Assembly: GCA_017558165.1 (NCBI GenBank)
Contig: JAFYWE010000106.1
Coordinates: 1-10,539 of the forward strand
Source of the DNA: Bacteroidaceae bacterium
GTDB lineage: Bacteria; Bacteroidota; Bacteroidia; Bacteroidales; Bacteroidaceae
Length of the DNA stretch: 10,539 bases
Direction of reading: 5' to 3'
Made by a program: the position numbers and the translations under genes
In this document: positions 1-5,641 of the stretch, one piece after another
Layout of the letters: the number at the start of each line of letters is the position of its first letter
Position numbering within the stretch: the first letter of the stretch is position 1
The notes under the pieces: generated by a model
Seen by the model: the letters and a program-made list of their open reading frames with translations, nothing else
Databases searched by the model: none
What the model was told of the DNA's origin: nothing

Positions 1-672
1 AAGGTCGCCGTTCTCTCCATGGGTGAAGGCGTAGATTACCAAGTCAACAGCGTCATCGAGTGTCATCATGAAACGTGTCATGTTGGGGTCGGTGATTGTG
101 ATTGGCTTGCCCTGTTCCATCTGCTCAACCCACAATGGGATAACAGAACCGCGGCTTGCCATTACGTTGCCGTATCGAGTACAACAAATGGTTGTTTTAG
201 CATTTTGGCCAAGTTCTCGACCTTTTGCTGTCGCTACCTTCTCCATGAGAGCCTTGGAGATACCCATAGCATTGATTGGATAGGCTGCTTTGTCTGTTGA
301 AAGTACAACAACGTTCTTTACACCATGTTCTATGGCGGAAAGAAGTACGTTATGTGTGCCAATTACGTTGGTCATCGTTGCCTCCATTGGGAAAAATTCG
401 CATGAAGGTACTTGCTTCAATGCAGCAGCGGCAAATACATAATCCACTCCACGCATTGCAACGTCAACCGACTCGCGGTTGCGTACATTTCCTATGTAAA
501 ATTTTACTTTAGGATTCTGCAAAGCATGGCGCATATCATCCTGTTTTTTTTCATCACGTGAAAATATACGAATCTCTTTTATATCGCTGTCAAGAAAGCG
601 ACGAAGAACGGCGTTGCCGAAACTTCCTGTACCACCTGTAATTAACAGGACTTTGTCTTTAAAAATTGACAT
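1..672 (-). CDS. capE: UDP-GlcNAc 4,6-dehydratase (5-inverting), CapE/FnlA/WbjB type, 3' partial
   Basis: N-terminal 224 residues of an extended short-chain dehydrogenase/reductase; the family is about 340 residues, so roughly a third is lost beyond base 1. Enzymes of this type use bound NADP to turn UDP-GlcNAc into a 4-keto-6-deoxy sugar, the first step towards UDP-L-FucNAc and related sugars. Visible are the Rossmann motif GGTGSFG (residues 13-19), FSRDEKKQDDMR after the second strand, AAALKQVP, and the active-site stretch STDKAAYPINAMGISK. The usual Tyr of YxxxK is Met136 (MGISK), which is typical of CapE/FnlA and separates it from PseB/FlaA1 enzymes that keep Tyr. The Met at 672 directly precedes the Rossmann strand. 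It lies 35 bases after the glycosyltransferase gene, so the two are probably co-transcribed. Final product sugar is not determinable here. Confidence 0.93.
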   Translation of the reverse strand, partial: MSIFKDKVLLITGGTGSFGNAVLRRFLDSDIKEIRIFSRDEKKQDDMRHALQNPKVKFYIGNVRNRESVDVAMRGVDYVFAAAALKQVPSCEFFPMEATMTNVIGTHNVLLSAIEHGVKNVVVLSTDKAAYPINAMGISKALMEKVATAKGRELGQNAKTTICCTRYGNVMASRGSVIPLWVEQMEQGKPITITDPNMTRFMMTLDDAVDLVIYAFTHGENGDL

Positions 673-707
673 GCTTAACTAATTTAGATGATTAATTATT
701 CTTGTTT

Positions 708-1454
708 TTATTTGTTTTGTTTCTTTACTTTTCTCTCTTTATTGAATATCGCCGGCAGGGTGGTCACAATGCCCCAGCAACGCTTAATCTGTTTCTTTGG
801 TTCTTTGAATATGCGATGCACAAATTCTAAGTGCAGTTTGCGCATCCATGCGGGGCAACGCTGTGGTGCATCGCTCAGGCCGCTGTAGAAGTTGAAGGCT
901 GCGCCAATGGCTATCTGCACGCCGTGCTTGAGGTGTGGTTGCAGATGGTGCATGAACTGTTCTTGCTTGGGGGCTCCCAGAGCAACCCATATGATGTCGG
1001 CGCCATCCTGCTCAATCATCTTGGCAATGTTTACGTAGTCGAACTGGTCGACGGAGCAGAATGGAAGTTCCTTGAATGTCATGCCGGCTACGTCGGGATT
1101 CTCTTTTGCGAGGTTCTGCTGCAGGGCGTCGAGCACGTTCTGTTTGGTGCCAAGGAATATCATGCGGTATTTGCGAGCGCGTACTACATCGATGAAAATG
1201 TCGCTGCCACAGTAGTGGCCGCGCTCGCGACCATAGATCCATTTCACGAATTTTGGTACCCAACTGCTGTCGCTGATTGAGAAGATACTGCCGTCAACGA
1301 CCTTGCGATATTCTACGTCGTTGTGTACCATGGTGAGTATGTTGCCATCGGCAACACATATGTATCCGGTCTTGCCGTTGGCGATATGCTCGTCAATGAC
1401 ATTGTGCACTGTGGGTACATCGAACTCATATCTTATGTCGAAATATTTTTCCAT
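708..1454 (-). CDS. wecG: WecG/TagA/CpsF family glycosyltransferase
   Basis: A 248-residue protein of normal family length. Members transfer an N-acetylhexosamine or its uronic acid (ManNAc in TagA, ManNAcA in WecG) to a lipid-linked GlcNAc at the inner membrane face. Family landmarks in order: VADGNI (34-39), SDSSW (61-65, with Asp62 in the place of the catalytic Asp of TagA, by analogy), GSD (83-85), LGAPKQEQ (159-166), IGAAFNFYSG (183-192), APQRCPAWM (196-204), and LEFVHRIFKEPKK (209-221). The C-terminus is strongly basic (NKERKVKKQNK), fitting peripheral membrane attachment. Because wecB and wecC for UDP-ManNAcA lie 1 kb upstream, a ManNAcA transferase role is a reasonable inference, not shown by the sequence. 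First gene of its operon, with a promoter candidate at 1547-1578 and capE following after 35 bases. Confidence 0.92.
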   Translation of the reverse strand: MEKYFDIRYEFDVPTVHNVIDEHIANGKTGYICVADGNILTMVHNDVEYRKVVDGSIFSISDSSWVPKFVKWIYGRERGHYCGSDIFIDVVRARKYRMIFLGTKQNVLDALQQNLAKENPDVAGMTFKELPFCSVDQFDYVNIAKMIEQDGADIIWVALGAPKQEQFMHHLQPHLKHGVQIAIGAAFNFYSGLSDAPQRCPAWMRKLHLEFVHRIFKEPKKQIKRCWGIVTTLPAIFNKERKVKKQNK

Positions 1455-1546
1455 GTTTATGGTTTTGCGCTTAAATGTTGACCGTGTAGGCTGGCAGTTG
1501 GGCTTTAATGCTTTTGTGTAACCTCACGACGGTATAATAATTGTTG

Positions 1547-1578
1547 CGAAGTTAATAATTATATTGTTAATAAACAAT
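1547..1578 (-). promoter_or_regulatory. Candidate Bacteroides-type promoter for wecG-capE
   Basis: Read on the minus strand: ATTG (-33 box, 1578-1575), 20 bases, then TAACTTCG (-7 box, 1554-1547), one mismatch from TAnnTTTG. It would give a leader of about 85 bases before the wecG ATG at 1454. The -33 box lies in an inverted repeat, ATTGTTAATAAACAAT (plus strand 1563-1578), which could be an operator, although the region is AT-rich and a chance match is possible. Confidence 0.5.
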
Positions 1579-1602
1579 TTTATACGAAAAAATATGGAAA
1601 CT

Positions 1603-1642
1603 GTGAAATTTTATAAATCCCTGCCGAATCGTTTGGCCGGGG
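1603..1642 (-). terminator. Weak terminator-like hairpin after ECF-like gene A
   Basis: On the minus strand, about 20 bases past the stop of the ECF-like gene, CCC-CG-GCC and GGC-A-GGG can pair around a 9-base loop (1642-1619), followed by the AT-rich tail ATTTATAAAATTT. The stem has an internal loop and the tail is not a pure T run, so this is only a candidate. It would separate gene A from the wecG promoter. Confidence 0.28.
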
Positions 1643-1661
1643 TTGATGATGGAGTGTCCTT

Positions 1662-2120
1662 TCAATGGGTATGGATGTTCCTGAGGCGCTGTATGGCTTT
1701 GATGGTGTTTGTCTTTACCCATTGGATGCTGTGGGCTGTGGCGCGGGCGATCTCTGTGGTGCTGTATCCCTTGAGGATGAGAGTGACTACGGTTGCCTGG
1801 TGTGGGGTAAGGAGTGACATGCCGTGGATGATTTCTCGTGGGCTGTAGCTTGTTCCTGGCCCGTGGTAGCAAAGGCGGTGTAATTCGTGTATGTCGGCAT
1901 AGTGAATTGTTGTTTCATTGGCATGTCTCATCACTGAGCCGGCGTAGGTCATGAAACTGTCGATGCTGTTGTGGGCTGTTGCGTTGTGGGTGATTTGCGA
2001 GAGTGTCTCGTGCAACAGTTCTTTTGCCTGGGTGCTGTTATAGCGGGTGAGCTTCAGTGCGTATGCGTAGAGTGCATTGTACAGGTCGTCATTGTCTGCA
2101 CCGTGTGGGGTTGTGTTCAT
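1662..2120 (-). CDS. Small ECF-sigma-like regulator, copy A
   Basis: A 152-residue protein with two sigma-70-like parts. Residues about 12-70 resemble region 2 of ECF sigma factors (LYAYALKLT, then AKELLHETL, then SFMTYAGSVM). Residues about 98-150 look like a region 4 helix-turn-helix (LLTPHQATVVTLILKGYSTTEIA, then a recognition helix ending IKAIQRLRNI). It is shorter than most ECF factors (about 170-190) because the linker is short. The longer reading from Met at 2180 is rejected: it would run through the promoter at 2150-2181, so Met at 2120 (MNTTPHG) is chosen. It is a clear paralogue of the protein at 7208-7684, sharing LYAYAL, LLH-TL and the exact motif LHRLCYHG. Targets are unknown; position directly upstream of wecG-capE suggests control of polysaccharide genes. 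No anti-sigma gene is seen next to it. Confidence 0.75.
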   Translation of the reverse strand: MNTTPHGADNDDLYNALYAYALKLTRYNSTQAKELLHETLSQITHNATAHNSIDSFMTYAGSVMRHANETTIHYADIHELHRLCYHGPGTSYSPREIIHGMSLLTPHQATVVTLILKGYSTTEIARATAHSIQWVKTNTIKAIQRLRNIHTH

Positions 2121-2149
2121 TATATTTCTGCTTTGGGGTTGTATGTGTC

Positions 2150-2181
2150 CAAAGATACCAAATAGAATGCCCCTTTGCAAG
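2150..2181 (-). promoter_or_regulatory. Bacteroides-type promoter of ECF-like gene A
   Basis: Minus strand: CTTG (2181-2178), 20 bases, then TATCTTTG (2157-2150), an exact TAnnTTTG -7 box. Transcription should start near 2145, giving a leader of roughly 25 bases before the ATG at 2120. The sequence around the -7 box, TGGTATCTTTGGACACA, is repeated in the promoter of copy B at 7721-7753. It decides the start codon of gene A, since an upstream Met at 2180 would lie inside the promoter. Confidence 0.72.
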
Positions 2182-2218
2182 TGTTTGGAGGTTAAATGTG
2201 AAAGCCGCAGGCTTCGAC

Positions 2219-2243
2219 AACGTCAACAGCAATTGGTCGCAGG
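2219..2243. repeat. 25-base shared upstream block, copy 1
   Basis: These 25 bases (core CAACAGCAATTGGTCGCAGG) are identical to 7810-7834, and the match continues imperfectly on both sides (TTCGAnAA before, nTGC after). It lies 69 bases upstream of the -7 box of ECF-like gene A, with AATGTGAAA and a small perfect hairpin AAGCC-GCA-GGCTT (2202-2214) in between. It could be an activator or regulator binding site, or the preserved end of a duplicated segment. Confidence 0.8.
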
Positions 2244-2255
2244 TTGCAGTACCCT

Positions 2256-2512
2256 AGCCCCCACCTGGCCTCCCCCAGTAGGGGAGGAATTGGTTGGCCT
2301 CACCTCACCCACTTTGTGGCAGCTTCCCTCCGTGGAAGTGGCGCAGCTCCTGAAGTGAAATGAAAAATGCCTCAGGTGCGCGTTTGGGCGCTCCTAAGGC
2401 TGTCTGCTTTTTTATGTGTACCTTGGCGGTACAGGGGTTGTTGTGGCTTCTCACTGGCCACCACCTGGCCTCTTGCTACTCCCTCCCTACGGGGGAGGGT
2501 TAGGGTGGGGCT
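2256..2512. repeat. Composite palindromic MITE-like element R1
   Basis: Starts with AGCCCCCACCTGGCC and an inner palindrome CTCCCCCAGTAGGGGAG (about 2270-2287), and ends with an inverted unit (about 2478-2512) containing CTCCCTCCCTACGGGGGAG and GGGTGGGGCT. The two ends are inverted copies, as in the 97-base element at 3763-3859. Between them lie about 190 unrelated bases with a terminator-like hairpin (2369-2400). A second CCACCTGGCCT at 2461-2471 suggests either one element with a filled middle or two units side by side. Its right end abuts the TAA of wecC (2513-2515). No protein is encoded and no target duplication is visible. Confidence 0.65.
2363..2400 (-). terminator. Terminator-like hairpin downstream of wecC
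   Basis: GCCTCAGGTGCGC and GGGCGCTCCTAAGGC (2369-2400) pair with two internal mismatches around a short loop. On the minus strand the hairpin is followed by ATTTTTCATTT (2368-2358), as expected for an intrinsic terminator of the wecB-wecC transcript. On the plus strand it is followed by a run of six T at 2408-2413, so it could act in both directions. Confidence 0.6.
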
Positions 2513-3718
2513 TTACTTCTTGTAGATTCCGCAGAAGTCGAGGATTATCTTGCTGTCGTCCCAAGGCAGGGTCTTGAACTGGTCGTGCGCAGTGAGCATC
2601 ACTACGATGTCGGCTTTGTCGAAGGCTTCCTGGTATGGAGTGAGCTTGAACTGCTTGTTTTCGGTGACATTGGGTTCCACGATGAGGATGTCGGCGTTGT
2701 TGCACATCTGCAGTACCATGCCTACGATGTTCTTGGCGGGTGATTCGCGAAGGTCGTCGATGTTGGGTTTGAACGCGAGGCCCATCATGGCAACAACTGG
2801 TTTGTAGCCTTTCTTGAGCTCGAACTCGAGCATGGTACTCTTGACTTTCTCGGCACACCAGTGGCTCTTGTAGTTGTTGATGTTGCGGGCTGTGGCTATG
2901 ATCTTGCTCTCCTCGGGGTAGTTCGATGTGATGAAGTAGGGGTCGACGGCAATGCAGTGTCCACCAACGCCGCAGCCTGGCTGCAGTATATTTACGCGTG
3001 GGTGCTTGTTTGCGAGGTTGATGAGTTCCCATACGTTGATGCCTGCCTTGTCGCAGATGAGTGAGAGCTCGTTGGCGAATGCGATCTGAACGTCGCGGCT
3101 GCTGTTCTCGGTGAGCTTGCACATCTCGGCGGTGCGGCTGTTGGTCTTGTGGAGCTCGCCCTTGACGAACTGTGAGTAGAACTCGATGGCCTTGTCGGTC
3201 GATTCTGGGGTGAGGCCGCCTATGACGCGGTCGTTGTGCACGAGCTCGTAGATGACGTTGCCGGGGAGCACGCGCTCGGGGCAGTATGCTATGTGGATCT
3301 TGCCCTTGAGCTCGGGGCGCTCTGTGAAGATAATGTCGGCCATCATCTCGGTTGTTCCGATGGGTGATGTCGATTCAATGACATAGAGGTCGCCCTCCTT
3401 CAGGAGTGGGAGTACAGCGCGTGTGGCTGCCTCGACATATGATACGTCGGGCTCGTGGTCGCCCTTGAATGGGGTGGGCACGACGATGAAGTATGCGTCG
3501 CTCTCCTGTGGGGTTGTATAGGCCTTGAACTTGCCGCTGGCGATGACCTCCTGCAACATCTCTTCCATGCCAGGCTCAATGATGTGGAGTTTGCCTTGGT
3601 TGGTTGTTTCTACAACCTTGGGGTTGATGTCGACGCCTACAACGTCGATTCCGTGCTTTGCTGCTATGATTGCTGTGGGCAGGCCAATGTAGCCCAAGCC
3701 CATGAAACATGCTTTCAT
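2513..3718 (-). CDS. wecC: UDP-N-acetyl-D-mannosamine dehydrogenase
   Basis: A 401-residue cytoplasmic enzyme that oxidises UDP-ManNAc to UDP-ManNAcA with two NAD+, in the UDP-glucose/GDP-mannose dehydrogenase family. Visible: N-terminal Rossmann motif GLGYIGLP (7-14), VVPTPF followed by PDVSYVEAA typical of WecC rather than Ugd, ESTSPIGTT, YCPERVLPGN, central-domain K-L-x-EN-S-RDVQIAFANEL, the catalytic Cys motif PGCGVGGHCIAVDPYF, and C-terminal GLAFKPNIDDLRESPA. Length is normal and it is intact. The Met at 3718 directly precedes the Rossmann strand. It follows wecB across a 150-base gap largely filled by palindromic element R2, so the pair is likely co-transcribed. The stop codon is directly followed by the end of element R1. 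Product is used for ManNAcA-containing surface glycan. Confidence 0.95.
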   Translation of the reverse strand: MKACFMGLGYIGLPTAIIAAKHGIDVVGVDINPKVVETTNQGKLHIIEPGMEEMLQEVIASGKFKAYTTPQESDAYFIVVPTPFKGDHEPDVSYVEAATRAVLPLLKEGDLYVIESTSPIGTTEMMADIIFTERPELKGKIHIAYCPERVLPGNVIYELVHNDRVIGGLTPESTDKAIEFYSQFVKGELHKTNSRTAEMCKLTENSSRDVQIAFANELSLICDKAGINVWELINLANKHPRVNILQPGCGVGGHCIAVDPYFITSNYPEESKIIATARNINNYKSHWCAEKVKSTMLEFELKKGYKPVVAMMGLAFKPNIDDLRESPAKNIVGMVLQMCNNADILIVEPNVTENKQFKLTPYQEAFDKADIVVMLTAHDQFKTLPWDDSKIILDFCGIYKK

Positions 3719-3762
3719 GTATGTTGGTTTATGTTGGTTGTTTTAATATTAGTTCTGGCCCT

Positions 3763-3859
3763 AGCCCCCACCTAACCTCCCCCAGTAGGGGAGGAAGTTG
3801 TGAAGGTTGGCCCTTTCTGGCCTTTTACAGCTCCCTCCCTACGGGGGAGGGGTGGGGCT
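3763..3859. repeat. Palindromic MITE-like element R2 (97 bases)
   Basis: The cleanest copy of the family. It begins AGCCCCCACCTAACC, then CTCCCCCAGTAGGGGAG, has a middle of about 35 bases, and ends with CTCCCTCCCTACGGGGGAG and GGGGTGGGGCT. The right end reversed reads AGCCCCACCCC, an inverted match of the left. Each end unit is itself a palindrome around GTAGGG. It is intergenic between wecB and wecC, encodes no protein, and has no obvious target duplication. The transcript of the wecB-wecC operon would fold here into strong hairpins. Confidence 0.78.
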
Positions 3860-3868
3860 TTTGGGGCC

Positions 3869-5470
3869 TTATCTCAATGCCTCTACTATTCTACCGCATG
3901 CGAGTCCGTCGCCGTACGGGTTCACGGCCTTGCTCATTGAGTCATAGTGTATCTGGTCGTCGAGCAGTGCCGATACCTCAGCTACGATCTTGTCGTAGTT
4001 TGTGCCTACGAGCTTGACGGTGCCGGCCTCGAGTGCCTCGGGGCGCTCGGTGGTGTCACGCATCACAAGCACCGGCTTGCCGAGGCCTGGAGCCTCTTCC
4101 TGGATGCCACCGCTGTCGGTGAGCACAATGGTGCTCTTCTCCATCATGTATACAAATGAAAGGTACTCCAAGGGTTCGATGAAGAACATGTTAGCCCCCA
4201 CCTGGCCTCCCCCCGTAGGGGAGGATGGCCTCACCCCAACCCTCTCCATTGGAGAGGGGGTAGAAATAAGTACGCTTTTAATCTTATTTATGCATTCTTC
4301 GGTGTTTGCTATTGCTTCTTCGTTCGTGAAACGGATTACCTTGAAGCCAAATTCGTTTAATCTCGTTGTGCGGTCTTTGTCATATTCTATTTGCTTTAGC
4401 TCGGAGTGGTATGCTCCGTCTACTTCTACAACAAGTTGTTTTTCTAAGCATACGAAATCGGCGATGTACTTGTCTATGATATGCTGGCGACGGAACTTGC
4501 TGCCAAGTTGCTCGTCGCGCAGGAATGACCACAATGCAACTTCGGCGTCAGTTGCATTATCTTTGTTTTCTTTCGCAAAATCTTTCAGTAAACCGTATAA
4601 CGTGGGGTCGGCTGTCTGGTAACAGCTCTTCTCTCCCTCCCTGCTGGGGAGGGAGGGGGTGGGGCCAAAGACCTCGGCAATTGGCTTGCGCACGTTGGGG
4701 TTGAGGTGCATTGGGTATACGAAATCCACGTCGGGGTACTTCTGCGTCAGGTCCTTGATGGCTGTACACATGTTGATGAAGCCGTCGCCGAAGTTCTCGC
4801 GGCGGTGGCCTGTGATGAGTACAAGCTTCTTGCCGTCGGCAAGACGGTTGACGTCGTATCCGGCCTGTGCAAGTTGTGTCTGCAGCTCGTTGTTGAGGGC
4901 TGTGTTCTCCTTGATCTTGTCTACAACGCTGTATAGTGCGTCAATGACAGTGTTGCCGGTGACGGTGATGCTTTCCTCGGCTACAGCCTCGCGCAACAGG
5001 TTTGCCTTGCTCAATGGTGTGGGGGCAAAGTTGTAGGTTGCTATGCGGCTTGTGATCTGGCGGTTCATCTCCTCGGGCCACGGGCTGTAGATGTTGTGTG
5101 TGCGCAGGCCCGCTTCGACATGGCCGACGGGTATCTGCTGGTAGAATGCCGCAAGGGCTGCCGCTGTGCTTGTGGTGGTGTCGCCATGTACGAGTACAAC
5201 GTCGGGCTGTGTCTCCTTGAGTACGTCACGCATTCCGACAAGTACGCGGGCTGTGACGTCATAGAGGTCCTGTCCTTGCTTCATTATGTTGAGGTCGTAG
5301 TCGGGGGTGATCTCAAAGAGTTGCAGTACCTGGTCAAGCATCTGGCGGTGTTGGCCTGTAACGCAAACCACCGTCTTGAAACTTTCAGGGTGCTTCTGGA
5401 ACTCCTTTACCAATGGGGCCATCTTGATGGCCTCGGGGCGTGTTCCGAATACGAGCATTACTGTTTTCAT
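3869..5470 (-). CDS. wecB: UDP-GlcNAc 2-epimerase interrupted in frame by a DUF559 domain
   Basis: A 533-residue protein; non-hydrolysing UDP-GlcNAc 2-epimerases, which make UDP-ManNAc, are about 370-380. Residues 1-269 are the normal N-terminal part: FGTRPEAIKMAPL (8-20), VTGQHR, HGDTTT (95-100), GHVEAGLRT (116-124), PEEMNR, TGNTVIDAL, GHRRENFG (221-228), MHLNPNVRKPI. Residues 426-533 are the normal end: FIEPLEYLSFVYMM, TDSGGIQEEAPGLGKPVLVMR (451-471), TERPEALEAGT. Between them, residues 270-425 (156 codons) are foreign: palindrome-derived peptide (PTPSLPSREGE), a DUF559 nuclease-like domain (about 296-400), then more repeat-derived peptide (STPSPMERVG and on). Removing it leaves 377 residues with every epimerase motif intact and in order. 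The insert falls in a loop between the NPxVR and EPLEY segments, so the enzyme may still work. Followed by wecC. Confidence 0.93.
   Translation of the reverse strand: MKTVMLVFGTRPEAIKMAPLVKEFQKHPESFKTVVCVTGQHRQMLDQVLQLFEITPDYDLNIMKQGQDLYDVTARVLVGMRDVLKETQPDVVLVHGDTTTSTAAALAAFYQQIPVGHVEAGLRTHNIYSPWPEEMNRQITSRIATYNFAPTPLSKANLLREAVAEESITVTGNTVIDALYSVVDKIKENTALNNELQTQLAQAGYDVNRLADGKKLVLITGHRRENFGDGFINMCTAIKDLTQKYPDVDFVYPMHLNPNVRKPIAEVFGPTPSLPSREGEKSCYQTADPTLYGLLKDFAKENKDNATDAEVALWSFLRDEQLGSKFRRQHIIDKYIADFVCLEKQLVVEVDGAYHSELKQIEYDKDRTTRLNEFGFKVIRFTNEEAIANTEECINKIKSVLISTPSPMERVGVRPSSPTGGGQVGANMFFIEPLEYLSFVYMMEKSTIVLTDSGGIQEEAPGLGKPVLVMRDTTERPEALEAGTVKLVGTNYDKIVAEVSALLDDQIHYDSMSKAVNPYGDGLACGRIVEALR
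4193..4665 (-). mobile_element. Repeat-flanked insert R3 carrying a DUF559 nuclease-like domain inside wecB
   Basis: Plus-strand ends are AGCCCCCACCTGGCC plus a CTCCCCCCGTAGGGGAG-type palindrome (4193-4224) and TCCCTCCC-TGCTG-GGGAGGGA followed by GGTGGGGCC (4634-4665), the same inverted ends as R1 and R2. A second small palindrome, CCTCTCCATTGGAGAGG, lies near 4240-4257. Between them, read in the wecB frame, is a DUF559 domain: DAEVALWSFLR, LGSKFRRQHIIDKYIADFV (Asp338), LVVEVDG (Glu349, Asp351), then R-LNEFGFKVIRFTNEEA. This is the acidic pattern of the Vsr-like PD-(D/E)XK superfamily. The middle is visibly richer in A+T than wecB. There is no ATG ahead of the domain, so it appears to be made only as part of WecB. 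Mobility is inferred from the flanks; no target duplication is visible. Confidence 0.78.
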
Positions 5471-5497
5471 GTTCTTCGTTGTTTGATTCGTTTGTCC

Positions 5498-5509
5498 TTT
5501 CCCGGGAAA
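5498..5509. promoter_or_regulatory. Perfect 12-base palindrome in the wecB leader
   Basis: TTTCCCGGGAAA is a perfect palindrome, extended to CCTTT/AAAAGG with one bulge. It lies between the candidate -7 box (5527-5534) and the wecB ATG (5470), so it would be in the 5' leader or act as an operator. No known regulator site is claimed. Confidence 0.35.
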
Positions 5510-5526
5510 AGGGAGTATGTATTCTG

Positions 5527-5558
5527 CAAAGTTAATAATTATTATCAGTAAGAACGTT
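5527..5558 (-). promoter_or_regulatory. Candidate promoter of wecB-wecC
   Basis: Minus strand TAACTTTG (5534-5527) matches TAnnTTTG exactly and shares the context TTAACTTnGCA with the wecG promoter candidate at 1547-1554. No good TTG -33 box is found 19-21 bases upstream, so this is weaker than the promoters of the two ECF-like genes. It would give a leader of about 50 bases before the ATG at 5470. Confidence 0.38.
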
Positions 5559-5641
5559 AAAAGTGGAGATTAAATGGCATTTTTCTTACTGATTGTGCGT
5601 TTTGCCATACTGCTTGCTTGGGGTGTTGCTCTTGGCTGTGG

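Noticed and set aside
4262..4600. Stand-alone DUF559 gene inside wecB
   Set aside because: No ATG precedes the domain in its frame within the insert and no stop separates it from wecB; it reads straight through on both sides.
4002..4622. Long plus-strand frame of 206 codons
   Set aside because: It is the antisense shadow of wecB and its insert, with no family-like motifs and repeat-derived peptide in the middle.
4196..4663. Intein in WecB
   Set aside because: The insert starts with Pro and ends with Gly before Ala; there is no N-terminal Cys/Ser, no terminal His-Asn and no following Cys/Ser/Thr. Splicing motifs are absent, so the domain should stay in the protein.
2256..4665. CRISPR array from the repeated GC-rich units
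   Set aside because: Units are inverted, of different length and irregularly spaced, with no uniform spacers and no cas genes.
5574..5608. Hairpin ATGGCA/TGCCAT after ugd as a terminator
   Set aside because: Only six pairs around a loop of more than 20 bases and no T run in the right place.
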